In this document: one piece after another, positions 1-6,026 of the stretch
How the letters are laid out: every line of letters starts with the position of its first letter
How positions within the stretch are numbered: the stretch's first letter is position 1
DNA from: Nitrososphaerota archaeon
Lineage (GTDB): Archaea; Thermoproteota; Nitrososphaeria; Nitrososphaerales; UBA183
DNA: 9,917 bases
Reading direction: 5' to 3'
Assembly (NCBI GenBank): GCA_027886945.1
Contig: JAPCJM010000004.1
Location: 1 to 9,917 of the forward strand
The notes under the pieces: generated by a model
What the model was told of the DNA's origin: nothing
Databases searched by the model: none
Seen by the model: only the letters and a program-made list of their open reading frames with translations
Position numbers and translations under genes: made by a program

Positions 1-57
1 GACCCCGAGCATGCGGACTAGGGCGTCGACCCTGGACTGCTGAGCTGTGAAGGTCAA
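1..57 (-). CDS. Possible 5' end of an unidentified leftward gene (partial)
   Basis: Read leftward from a TTG at 57-55, this frame stays open to the window edge and encodes about 19 residues (beginning TFTAQQSRVDALVRMLGV after the start). The amphipathic, protein-like composition and its position head to head with the AlkD gene suggest the beginning of a divergent gene. An in-frame stop lies about 33 bases upstream of the TTG and there is no ATG or GTG in between, so TTG is the only usual start. A TATA-like element at about 85-95 would place its transcription start within a few bases of this TTG, which fits a leaderless message. The fragment is too short to identify and could be a chance open frame. 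Confidence 0.35.
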   Translation of the reverse strand, partial: MTFTAQQSRVDALVRMLGV

Positions 58-84
58 CCTTGTCTGTTCGGGGCAGACGGGAGA

Positions 85-96
85 GGGTATTTAGAA
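85..96. promoter_or_regulatory. Bidirectional TATA-like element upstream of the AlkD gene
   Basis: The AT-rich string GGTATTTAGAAG stands out in otherwise GC-rich sequence. Rightward it lies about 27-30 bases before the ATG at 121, the usual archaeal TATA-to-start-site distance, so the alkD message is probably leaderless. Leftward it reads TCTAAATACC and is similarly spaced from the possible TTG start at 57. One element may serve both directions. This is judged by spacing and composition only; no BRE purine stretch was clearly seen. Confidence 0.4.
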
Positions 97-120
97 GTTC
101 TTTGAGATGAGAGCGAATGG

Positions 121-804
121 ATGTCCGTAGAAACAATCCTCAGAGAAATGAGGGCGAAGGCTGACCTGAAGGCGGTAGAGGGGATGGCCAGGTTCGGCAT
201 ATCGTCGAAGAACACCCTAGGTCTCTCCATTCCTACGCTCAGAGGAATAGCCAAGAGACTAGGAACCAACCACAGCCTTGCCCATGCCCTCTGGAAGTCA
301 GGCATTCACGAGGCAAGGATTCTGGCAGCGATGGTCGACGACCCGGCTAAGGTTACTGAGAAGCAGATGGACGACTGGGTCGAAGAATTCGATTCATGGG
401 ATGTCTGTGATCAATGCTACGGGAGCCTGTTCGACAAAACCTCCTACGCCTATGATAAGGCAGTGGAATGGTCGGGGAGGAAAGAGGAGTTCGTGAAGAG
501 GGCCGGCTATGTCCTGATGGCCGAGCTCGCGGTGCACGACAAAGAGGCCGAGGACAAGAAGTTCCTTGGATTCTTCGACGCCATAGAGAAGGGGTCGAAG
601 TACAGTAGGAATTTCGTGAAGAAGGCCGTGAACTGGGCCGTCCGACAGATAGGAAAGAGGAACCTCAGGTTGAACAAGGAAGCTCAGAAACTGGCAATCG
701 AGATATCGAGACTCGACGGCTCAAGTGCGAAGTGGGTGGCGTCGGACGCTCTCAGGGACCTTCGAAGCAGGGCGGTGCAGGCCAGGCTCAGGCGCTCTTC
801 ATGA
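121..804 (+). CDS. AlkD-like DNA alkylation repair glycosylase (HEAT-repeat family)
   Basis: The product of 227 residues resembles the AlkD/COG4912 DNA alkylation repair family. These proteins are built from helical HEAT-like repeats that wrap DNA and excise positively charged alkylated bases such as 3-methyladenine and 7-methylguanine. The stretch SWDVCDQ gives a Trp (W93) and an Asp four residues later (D97), the spacing of the catalytic W109/D113 pair in Bacillus cereus AlkD. R175 in NWAVRQIGKR sits where the third active-site residue (R148) is expected. The length suits a single-domain AlkD. The C-terminus is Arg-rich. ATG at 121 is the natural start, with a TATA-like element about 28 bases upstream. 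The stop overlaps the converging top6A 3' end by 17 bases. Family assignment is firm; activity on particular lesions is inferred. Confidence 0.88.
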   Translation: MSVETILREMRAKADLKAVEGMARFGISSKNTLGLSIPTLRGIAKRLGTNHSLAHALWKSGIHEARILAAMVDDPAKVTEKQMDDWVEEFDSWDVCDQCYGSLFDKTSYAYDKAVEWSGRKEEFVKRAGYVLMAELAVHDKEAEDKKFLGFFDAIEKGSKYSRNFVKKAVNWAVRQIGKRNLRLNKEAQKLAIEISRLDGSSAKWVASDALRDLRSRAVQARLRRSS

Positions 805-1885
805 GCTCGAGCTTATCTGGCAGATACTTGTCGACGATGTAGCTGAGGCCATACCTGGCGAAGGCCTCCTGCTCGCTCTTCCTCTTGATCCTGAGGAACG
901 TCTCCAACTCGTCGTGCCACATTTTGTCGGTGTAGCGCGGATCTGCCTTCAGTTCGTAGAGCCTCTTGATGTCGATCTCCGTGAGCTTGTCTGAGGGGAG
1001 TTTGTACTTCACGATGTCAGAGGCCCAGACCCCGAGCCAGACTGCGCTAGGAGTTGTGAGTTCGCGGAGATGCGCCGCGTTGGCTGAGCCTGATTTTATC
1101 ACCATGGCGATGTGTGCTCCCCAGGGGTCGGCGTCGCAGAGGATGCCGACGGGGAGGCCCAGCTCCTGGTTCAGGCGTCGGAGGAGGAAGCGAGTGGACC
1201 TCGGGGGTTGCCCGGCGGTGTTGATGAGGATCGCCTTGTACTTCTGGTGCACCCTCTCCTCGGCGAAGCGGGTGAAAAGTCCGCCCTTCTCTATGGCGAG
1301 GACCATCTCTGCGTCGGTGTCTACGAATTGGGCGGTAGTCAACGCAGGACCTATCATGACACCGTCGGGGTTGGCAGAGAGGTCCGCCCTCTTCCCCTCG
1401 TAGCCCGGAACTGTGTATTCAATGGTCATGTTTCCGAAGATGGCGCTCCTTTCTTCGGGGTAGATGTTCATCCCCTCCCTGGCCATCTGCATGAGGACTT
1501 CCAGGTCGGTGATCAGTTCGTCCGATTCGGCCTGGTCCTGGAACTCGACGTTGAAGGCCTGGGCGGAGTAGAACACGTCTCTGAGAGTAGAGGTACGCTT
1601 CTCGTCAACCAGTTTCTTCGCGAAGTAAGCGAGCCATACGAGCTGGGTGAAAGGACGAATGTGCTTGATGTTCCCGGATGATTTCTTAACGGTGGTGGGG
1701 CCAAGAACGAACTGCTGCAATTTCTTGTCGTAGACGATGTTGCGTACGGAGCGGCTGGCGAGGGTAAGGCTGGGGAACCGGCCCTCGTCGAGGTCCGTGT
1801 AGACGCTCTCTCCCAGGCTCTTCAGCAGGGCCTGTGCGGAGGCCTGCCTACTTTCCGCCGTACTCGTCGATCGTTTTTTGGGCAA
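788..1885 (-). CDS. top6A: DNA topoisomerase VI subunit A (Spo11-like, DNA-cleaving)
   Basis: The 365-residue protein is the catalytic A subunit of the A2B2 type IIB topoisomerase, which makes a transient double-strand break and relaxes or decatenates DNA. A winged-helix (5Y-CAP) domain carries the motif TLRDVFY, whose Y106 matches the catalytic tyrosine of Spo11/Top6A. The Toprim domain shows the metal-binding Glu (E199 in LAIEKGGLF) and the DxD pair (D251, D253 in ILCDADPWG). Length is typical. The start is a TTG at 1885 inside the last codons of top6B (38-base overlap); no ATG or GTG precedes the conserved region, so translation is probably coupled to top6B. The 3' end overlaps the converging alkD gene by 17 bases. 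It is the last gene of the rio1-pno1-top6B-top6A cluster. Confidence 0.96.
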   Translation of the reverse strand: MPKKRSTSTAESRQASAQALLKSLGESVYTDLDEGRFPSLTLASRSVRNIVYDKKLQQFVLGPTTVKKSSGNIKHIRPFTQLVWLAYFAKKLVDEKRTSTLRDVFYSAQAFNVEFQDQAESDELITDLEVLMQMAREGMNIYPEERSAIFGNMTIEYTVPGYEGKRADLSANPDGVMIGPALTTAQFVDTDAEMVLAIEKGGLFTRFAEERVHQKYKAILINTAGQPPRSTRFLLRRLNQELGLPVGILCDADPWGAHIAMVIKSGSANAAHLRELTTPSAVWLGVWASDIVKYKLPSDKLTEIDIKRLYELKADPRYTDKMWHDELETFLRIKRKSEQEAFARYGLSYIVDKYLPDKLELMKSA

Positions 1886-3386
1886 TTTCTATCTCCTTAG
1901 GGTCCGTGACCGCGGTCTCGTCTGTCTGACCGTCTATCTCTGCCGTAGATTCTTCTCCGGCCTCTACAGCCACTTCTCCTCCCTCGCCGATGAGCTTGTG
2001 GTAGTTCGGAGGTCTCTTCGCACCAGCGAGCTCGGTGGAGAACTGGGCAATCAGTGGGAGGTACTTTCCGTAGATGTTCATTTTCCTCTGGACTGCCTCT
2101 GCGCTTCCCTTCTTCGAGAGGAATATCCCAAGGCGCCTAAGGGCCTCCCTGACTGCGTTCCTGATTTCCCTCTGGATCTCTGGCCTGTCGGCTATGTACT
2201 CCTTGCCGACTGTCTTGTACGGGATTCTGGTGCTTGCAATGTGGGTAATCACACCCACTGGCGCATCCTGCGGGACGTGGTACCTCCGCCAGTCCACCTC
2301 TTCATTGAGAACTTCGAAGCTGACGTCGCTGCTCTCGTCGTATAGGAGCGGGATCCTATTTGCGAATCTGAAGAGTTTGGTCCCGGGCTGAAGGACCTTT
2401 CCCCCGTAGGCCACCCCTACCTCGACGAGAAATGGGAAGCCCGAGTAGGAGGACGGAGGCCTGTCCACCACCGTTGCAAACTCGGGGTGCAGTTCCTTGT
2501 TTATCCCCGTAAGGAGTATGTCCTCGCCGATCGGAGAAAGCACCGCCGCATCTGGCTGGAGGAAATCAGGGAAGCGCTGGAGGGCGTCTACGATAGAAAC
2601 AATCTGGTTGTTATTCAGTCGCTTCGGGGGAAGCTTGGGATTTATCCCCGCGAATTCGAGGAACTTTGTAGCAATCTTGTCCCCGACCCGGTGGAAGTTT
2701 GTGACCATGAACGACTTCATATCGTGCTCCTGAGAAAGTTTGATGATGCGCTTGAGGGCCTCGACGTCGACCCCGTAGGGGTGCGGGAGGGTTTCCTTTG
2801 GGGCGACAGGCATGGTGGTTGTGGCTCTTTCGTAGAATGAAAGCTGGCCTGCTGGGTCGACGAAGGTCAGGTTGGCGTAGCTAGCTACCATAGCGGTCTG
2901 CTTGAAGTAGTCTCCGATCTTTTGGGATGCACGCAGGTAGTCCCCCTCCAGGGTGAGGTCGACCCGGGTCCCCGTGGTCCCATCGGCATCGCTATTGAAC
3001 CGCTTGAGGACCAAGGGCCTGTTCTCGCCGATGTCAATCATCATCTGAAATCCGTACTTCCTCTTGCCGTCGGGGGAAGTGGTGATCGTGACGGGCTTGT
3101 TCGTCGTGATCTGACCGTAGAGAATGGCCATCGTCCCGCCGAGCCCGAACATCCCCCGGGACTGCCTTAGGACGTACTTCGAGCCGTAGAAGACCTTCCC
3201 GAACGCGCTGGGGACATGCTGGGGGGCGACGCCGGGACCGTTGTCGATGACTGTAAGGCGGTAAGCCTTCGGGTCCGGCATCTCGGTGTTAGGATTCTCG
3301 GCGACAAGCTTGACGTAGATGTCAGGGGGTACCCCGAGGAGCTCGGCCGCGTCCATTGAATTCTCCACGAGCTCCCTGACCGCCAT
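1848..3386 (-). CDS. top6B: DNA topoisomerase VI subunit B (GHKL ATPase), main reading frame
   Basis: This is the ATP-binding B subunit, which dimerises on ATP and gates strand passage by subunit A. From the ATG at 3386 it encodes 512 residues. The GHKL motifs are clear: N-box ELVENSMD (N9, D12), G1 box DNGPGV (from D48) and glycine-rich lid GMFGLGG (78-84). A transducer-domain region near the C-terminal third includes STRIPYKTVGKEYIA, followed by an acidic, Glu/Thr-rich tail. This ATG cannot be the natural start: the same frame continues upstream through 17 more conserved codons (3437-3387, beginning YRNRDLAGF) with no start codon, and the expected residues before that lie in another frame (3486-3439). 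The gene therefore has a frame break at 3441-3438, beside an inserted endonuclease ORF. If only the ATG product were made, it would lack the N-terminal strap and the start of the first GHKL helix. Confidence 0.92.
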   Translation of the reverse strand: MAVRELVENSMDAAELLGVPPDIYVKLVAENPNTEMPDPKAYRLTVIDNGPGVAPQHVPSAFGKVFYGSKYVLRQSRGMFGLGGTMAILYGQITTNKPVTITTSPDGKRKYGFQMMIDIGENRPLVLKRFNSDADGTTGTRVDLTLEGDYLRASQKIGDYFKQTAMVASYANLTFVDPAGQLSFYERATTTMPVAPKETLPHPYGVDVEALKRIIKLSQEHDMKSFMVTNFHRVGDKIATKFLEFAGINPKLPPKRLNNNQIVSIVDALQRFPDFLQPDAAVLSPIGEDILLTGINKELHPEFATVVDRPPSSYSGFPFLVEVGVAYGGKVLQPGTKLFRFANRIPLLYDESSDVSFEVLNEEVDWRRYHVPQDAPVGVITHIASTRIPYKTVGKEYIADRPEIQREIRNAVREALRRLGIFLSKKGSAEAVQRKMNIYGKYLPLIAQFSTELAGAKRPPNYHKLIGEGGEVAVEAGEESTAEIDGQTDETAVTDPKEIEIAQKTIDEYGGK

Positions 3387-3486
3387 GTAGAGTGCACGGG
3401 CTGGGTTGGTGAACCCCGCGAGGTCGCGGTTACGGTAGAAAGAATTCTGAGGGCGAAATCTCTGCGAAAGTTGTCTTGCTGCTCAG
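3387..3486 (-). CDS. top6B: Relocated 5' end of top6B with CTG start and +1 frame break
   Basis: Reading leftward from CTG at 3486-3484 gives SSKTTFAEISPSEFF, the N-terminus expected of a Top6B. After TTT at 3441-3439 the zero frame reads CTA, CCG and then stops (TAA, 3432-3430). Skipping the C at 3438 continues into YRNRDLAGFTNPARALY and then the ATG at 3386, which is the expected uninterrupted Top6B sequence. A strong Shine-Dalgarno (GGAGGTGG, ending about 6 bases before the CTG) precedes it. CTG is a rare start, but CTGA overlaps the stop of the preceding endonuclease ORF, as in coupled genes. Either a one-base insertion in the T run (mutation or sequencing error) or a +1 recoding event explains the break. 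Confidence 0.75.
3438..3444 (-). other. Frame-break site in top6B (TTC TTT C, +1)
   Basis: On the coding strand the sequence is TTC TTT CTA CCG. A tRNA-Phe on TTT can re-pair perfectly on TTC one base downstream, and the next zero-frame codon, CTA, is a codon little used in this window. A +1 slip gives exactly the conserved Phe-Phe-Tyr-Arg-Asn. The arrangement resembles the TTT-C type +1 site known from influenza PA-X. A single extra T in the read or in the genome would look the same. Confidence 0.6.
3445..3486 (-). repeat. Downstream copy of the recoded top6B 5'-end repeat
   Basis: This 14-codon segment (CTG start plus SSKTTFAEISPSE) matches 4416-4457, 971 bases upstream. The 13 amino acids after the start are identical, but 8 of those codons differ, always at the third base. 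The start codon is CTG here and TTG in the other copy. The ribosome binding sequences just before both copies are also alike (GGAGGTGG here, GGAAGTGGTGG there). Confidence 0.9.
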
Positions 3487-4457
3487 TTTGAACCACCTCC
3501 ATTTACCTCGGCGTACCAGTTCTGCAGTCTCTGTTTGGTGAGTTCTTTCGTGGAGCAATCCGCAAAGCATCCCCTAAGACCTGAAGCCCGGGCATGCTCC
3601 TGCTCCTCCGATATTCGGAGGAAGAGTTTCTGTAGGCCGCGTTTCTCGAATCCGTACCAGATCGATTCGCCAGCTTTCTTTCTGACTACTCTAACGCCTG
3701 GTGAGAAACCAACCATTTCAATGAAATGAGCAATCTGACTCTTCTTATTGATTACGACTCCAACCTTGGAAATGCGACATTCCACACCAAGTGAAGCCAG
3801 TAGGATTCCAATTTGCTTTGTGAATCCCAGGTTCGAGCTTGCAAGAACGATCCTAGACTCGACCGTGAAATTGTGTTTGGCCCTCTTGATTGCAATTATC
3901 ATTGCCCCCTCTGTATTCGCAATAATCCTAAGGACCTTCACTAGCGTGGTGGGTGAACCTATGATGAAACGCAGAACATCGTTGCTGAAGGCTTTTGCAG
4001 GCAGCAAACGAGAGAGGTCTTGGGCAATTGCGATACTTGAGACACGTGACGTTATCCCATTCCTGCCTATTCTCACGTGACCATATACCTCATCGACCAG
4101 CTTGCCAAAATCCGCATGCAGCATTTCCTGAGTGTTAGTGAAGCCGAATGATGTGGCGTCGGTGTATCCTTCTGTTACAACCATCGCTAGGAGAAGAGCC
4201 TTCTCTTCGAATAGTCGGCCTCCATCGGTAACCTCGTACTTTACGAATTGCTTTGACCATTCTGGATGATGGGCGACGTAGGCCCTAGTCCCATCTGCTT
4301 TCGTTCGAAGTACTACTCCAGATTCGATGAGCCTCGTCCTGACGAAGGTATAAGATCGCCCTGCCTTTGTAGCAATCTCGTCAATTGACATCCCTCCTTC
4401 GTAAAGTGTTCTGTATTCCGATGGCGAAATTTCCGCAAACGTGGTCTTGCTACTCAA
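3483..4457 (-). CDS. LAGLIDADG-family homing endonuclease with N-terminal HTH, fused to Top6B start
   Basis: The 324-residue protein begins with 13 residues of Top6B, then a helix-turn-helix of the resolvase-like type (about 15-50, with GGMSIDEIATKAGRSYTFVRT). Two LAGLIDADG motifs follow: LLLAMVVTEG (88-97) and VLRIIANTEG (175-184), with E96 and E183 in the metal-binding acidic positions. Two motifs suggest a monomeric enzyme cutting an asymmetric site. There are no intein splice residues (no Cys/Ser start, no C-terminal His-Asn), and a TGA ends the ORF, so it is not an intein. Start is TTG at 4457 behind GGTGG. The gene is visibly richer in A/T at third positions than its neighbours, a sign of transfer. 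Its TGA overlaps the CTG start of the relocated top6B end. It splits an otherwise compact pno1-top6B neighbourhood. Catalytic activity is inferred. Confidence 0.8.
   Translation of the reverse strand: MSSKTTFAEISPSEYRTLYEGGMSIDEIATKAGRSYTFVRTRLIESGVVLRTKADGTRAYVAHHPEWSKQFVKYEVTDGGRLFEEKALLLAMVVTEGYTDATSFGFTNTQEMLHADFGKLVDEVYGHVRIGRNGITSRVSSIAIAQDLSRLLPAKAFSNDVLRFIIGSPTTLVKVLRIIANTEGAMIIAIKRAKHNFTVESRIVLASSNLGFTKQIGILLASLGVECRISKVGVVINKKSQIAHFIEMVGFSPGVRVVRKKAGESIWYGFEKRGLQKLFLRISEEQEHARASGLRGCFADCSTKELTKQRLQNWYAEVNGGGSN
4416..4457 (-). repeat. Upstream copy of the top6B 5'-end repeat, fused to the endonuclease ORF
   Basis: These 14 codons encode the same Top6B-like N-terminus as 3445-3486 but lead into the endonuclease at the next codon (TAC instead of TTC). 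They are the likely original start of top6B, since they follow the pno1 gene where top6B would be expected and carry the first available Shine-Dalgarno. Confidence 0.85.
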
Positions 4458-4503
4458 GATCCACCACTTCCTTCACGCATTCGTCTTTTGATTGACTCCT
4501 CAA
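4450..4503 (-). CDS. Possible 17-codon leader ORF before the endonuclease/top6B start
   Basis: A TTG at 4503 follows a good Shine-Dalgarno (GGAGA at 4516-4512, 8-base spacing) and opens a 17-residue frame (MRSQSKDECVKEVVDLE) that ends at TAG 4452-4450. The stop overlaps the TTG start of the next ORF by 8 bases, as expected of a coupling leader. Another frame here also reads protein-like (DITFEESIKRRMREG) and stops at 4454, so the choice is uncertain. The GGAG could also belong to the promoter-proximal leader of the old top6B gene. Confidence 0.25.
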   Translation of the reverse strand: MRSQSKDECVKEVVDLE

Positions 4504-4554
4504 ATGTAATATCTCCTTTTGTGCGGCGCGGCCCGGCCCGCCCACAGGTATGGC

Positions 4555-4568
4555 GTCGAACCGGATAT
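4555..4568 (-). promoter_or_regulatory. Possible TATA box in the pno1-endonuclease gap
   Basis: Just after the pno1 stop the minus strand reads TTAACCTATATCC, an isolated AT-rich element. It would start a transcript near 4535 with a leader of roughly 80 bases before the TTG at 4457. The rest of the 114-base gap (4458-4571) holds a very GC-rich block (about 4523-4543) and the possible leader ORF. No clear terminator was seen, so read-through from pno1 is equally possible. Confidence 0.25.
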
Positions 4569-4571
4569 AGG

Positions 4572-5171
4572 TTAATGGCCAAGTTTTCGCATTTTTTCTT
4601 CCAGTGCCTCCGGGGAGGAACCTTCCCAGAGGAACATCCTTTCCATTTTTCGCTTGGTCCTCGCCTTCTGAAGCGTGTTGAAGACATTCTTGTGCTGGCT
4701 CCCCGTCGCAAGGGACCTGACAGCCTGGGACGCGAGCTGGACTTCGGCGGCATCGCCGATGATGGCGACTGTCCTGCCGTACACCGAGAGGTGGCAAGCC
4801 GTGAGCTCCTCGATGACTCTCCTCGACTTCCCCTTCAGGCCGATGACCCTCCCCCTTATCCTCTCAAGGGAGTTGACGCTCCTTCCAGCGTAGTCTCGGA
4901 GGTCGATCACCTCCATCGCCGTCCCTTCGTCCTTGAGACGCCTCGCACGTTGAGGGGAGAAACCACGGCCTATTGCTTCGATGACCCTGGTGGCTGTGAA
5001 AGGGTCGGCGTTGAGAGCCGATTCTGCCTTCAGGGTCACAAGGCCTTCCTTGCTGTCAATATTCAGCTTGACCCCTAGGTCTCCCTCGAGGAACTTCTTT
5101 GTGGCCCCTTCCTTTCCGATGACGGCGCCCACTCGCTCGATTGGTATCCTGACGACCTGTTCGAAGCTCAT
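4572..5171 (-). CDS. Pno1/Dim2-like KH-domain RNA-binding protein
   Basis: The product of 199 residues has two KH folds. The first has the signature VIGKEGATKKF (GKEG loop, about residues 17-26); the second has VIGLKGKSRRVIEEL followed by HLSVYGRTVAIIG. A basic helix with KARTKRKMERM lies near the end. This order matches the archaeal Pno1/Dim2 family, which in eukaryotes binds the 3' end of pre-18S rRNA with Nob1 and Rio1 during 40S maturation. The ATG at 5171 is chosen over an in-frame upstream start at 5192 because it begins directly at the conserved MSFEQVVRIP and forms an ATGA overlap with the rio1 stop, the hallmark of translational coupling. The adjacent rio1 gene supports a role in small-subunit assembly. 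Confidence 0.9.
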   Translation of the reverse strand: MSFEQVVRIPIERVGAVIGKEGATKKFLEGDLGVKLNIDSKEGLVTLKAESALNADPFTATRVIEAIGRGFSPQRARRLKDEGTAMEVIDLRDYAGRSVNSLERIRGRVIGLKGKSRRVIEELTACHLSVYGRTVAIIGDAAEVQLASQAVRSLATGSQHKNVFNTLQKARTKRKMERMFLWEGSSPEALEEKMRKLGH

Positions 5172-5950
5172 CGCGACAGTTTCTCCATCCAAGAATCAGC
5201 GTCCTCTTTGACCATGCCGCGCTTCCTAAAGAACCTCACCATATTGGAGACGTCGCGTTTCAGGAATTCCTCGGCCTGGGGGTGGGACGAAAGGACGGCG
5301 GAGCCCATGTCGAACAGGACATTCTCTTTTTCTGTCTTGAACACGTTGAACTCGGAAAGGTCGGCGTGCACCAGCTTGGCCTTCCGCCAAAGGGTCCCGA
5401 TCGTCTTAAACGTCCAGTCGTAGTCTGACTCGTCCACCTCAGACTCGGCGAAGAGAGGGGCAGATGCTGGAGGTGTGCCCACGTATTCCATTACGAGAAT
5501 GTTCTTGTGGAACGCGATGGGCTTCGGGACTCTCACACCTGCAGAGTCTGCGAGCTGAAGATTCTTGAACTCCTTTCTCGTCCAAAGAAAGATCGTGTCC
5601 CTTGACCCGGACGGGAGCTTCCCGAACCTCCTGTCTCCGGCGATGTAGTTGGCGCGTTTTCGGAAGTCCGAAGCGGAGATCAGGTAAATTTTGACCGCTA
5701 GGGGCTGGCCCTCCTGGTCGACGCCGTAGTAGACCATGGCCTCCTTGCCAGCGCTGACGACCCCGTTCAGGTCTCCGAGGTCCTTCCGGGAGATCAGGTC
5801 CTCGACCGCGAGCATTGTGGCCCGGTCAAAGACCCCCTCGAGCACCTTGCGGTTGTCGGAATCCTTTCGGAGGTACCTGCTTTCCCGTTCCTTATGGAGG
5901 AGATGCTCCTCCATCTTCCTGGACTCGTCGGACTCGTCGGACTCGGCCAC
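5168..5950 (-). CDS. rio1: RIO1-type serine kinase/ATPase
   Basis: The 260-residue protein is an atypical kinase that acts in late small-subunit ribosome maturation. It has the RIO-specific nucleotide loop SAGKEAMVYYG (66-76), the ATP-anchoring lysine in AVKIY (K87), the hinge VMEYVG, the catalytic loop LVHADLSEFNV (D197, N202) and the metal-binding Asp in LFDMGSAV (D214). The N-terminal helix region with ESRYLRKDSDNRKVLEGVFD matches Rio1 better than Rio2, which has a winged helix there. Start is GTG at 5950. A TATA element about 25 bases upstream suggests a leaderless message. The first ten residues are an acidic Asp-Glu-Ser repeat made by a 9-base tandem repeat. It is followed with an ATGA overlap by pno1. 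Confidence 0.94.
   Translation of the reverse strand: MAESDESDESRKMEEHLLHKERESRYLRKDSDNRKVLEGVFDRATMLAVEDLISRKDLGDLNGVVSAGKEAMVYYGVDQEGQPLAVKIYLISASDFRKRANYIAGDRRFGKLPSGSRDTIFLWTRKEFKNLQLADSAGVRVPKPIAFHKNILVMEYVGTPPASAPLFAESEVDESDYDWTFKTIGTLWRKAKLVHADLSEFNVFKTEKENVLFDMGSAVLSSHPQAEEFLKRDVSNMVRFFRKRGMVKEDADSWMEKLSR
5922..5945. repeat. 9-base tandem repeat at the rio1 5' end
   Basis: GACTCGTCG occurs twice in direct succession and is followed by the partial copy GACTCG. On the coding strand it specifies an acidic Asp-Glu-Ser repeat near the Rio1 N-terminus. The unit is a multiple of three, so copy-number changes would keep the frame. Confidence 0.75.
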
Positions 5951-5969
5951 GCGTCGCCTAGACCGATGG

Positions 5970-5981
5970 AAAATTTATAGG
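5970..5981. promoter_or_regulatory. Shared TATA region of the rio1/grpE divergent promoter
   Basis: The AT-rich string AAAATTTATAG stands alone in an 82-base divergent gap. Leftward it reads CTATAAATTTT, a good archaeal TATA box about 25 bases from the rio1 GTG, which suggests a leaderless transcript. Rightward, TTTATA would place the grpE start near 6001-6005, giving a leader of about 30 bases that contains a Shine-Dalgarno. Confidence 0.55.
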
Positions 5982-5984
5982 CTT

Positions 5985-6007
5985 GGAATTATGCGCGGAA
6001 GAATTCC
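5985..6007. promoter_or_regulatory. Inverted repeat at the predicted grpE transcription start
   Basis: GGAATT at 5985-5990 and AATTCC at 6002-6007 are perfect 6-base arms around an 11-base spacer. The repeat lies just downstream of the TATA element, over the predicted start of the chaperone operon, where a repressor would block transcription. Arm length is short, so chance is possible. Confidence 0.3.
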
Positions 6008-6021
6008 TGCAGTAACAATAT

Positions 6022-6026
6022 GGTGA
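6022..6026 (+). promoter_or_regulatory. Ribosome binding site fixing the grpE TTG start
   Basis: GGTGA, complementary to the archaeal 16S 3' end, lies 6 bases before TTG at 6033. It supports TTG as the grpE start; no in-frame ATG occurs before the conserved coiled-coil region. Confidence 0.55.

Noticed and set aside
1112..1681. Plus-strand ORF of 189 codons inside top6A
   Set aside because: It is antisense to the well-conserved Top6A Toprim region and shows no family pattern, so it is a shadow of GC-rich codon use.
3483..4457. Intein interrupting Top6B
   Set aside because: The ORF has no Cys/Ser/Thr at its junction with the Top6B-like residues, no C-terminal His-Asn, and ends in TGA before top6B resumes; the duplicated 5' end is also not expected for an intein.
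4523..4543. GC-rich block as a transcription terminator after pno1
   Set aside because: No clean stem followed by a T tract was visible on the minus strand, and archaeal termination relies mainly on T runs.
4523..4571. tRNA-like GGTTCGA sequence on the minus strand after pno1
   Set aside because: The flanking bases do not form a T-stem, and no acceptor or anticodon arm was found around it.
4450..4797. Long minus-strand open frames (4450-4797 and 4454-4753) across the pno1 end
   Set aside because: Most of their length is the pno1 coding sequence in other frames, with low-complexity Arg/Pro-rich products; only the final 54 bases were kept as a possible leader ORF.
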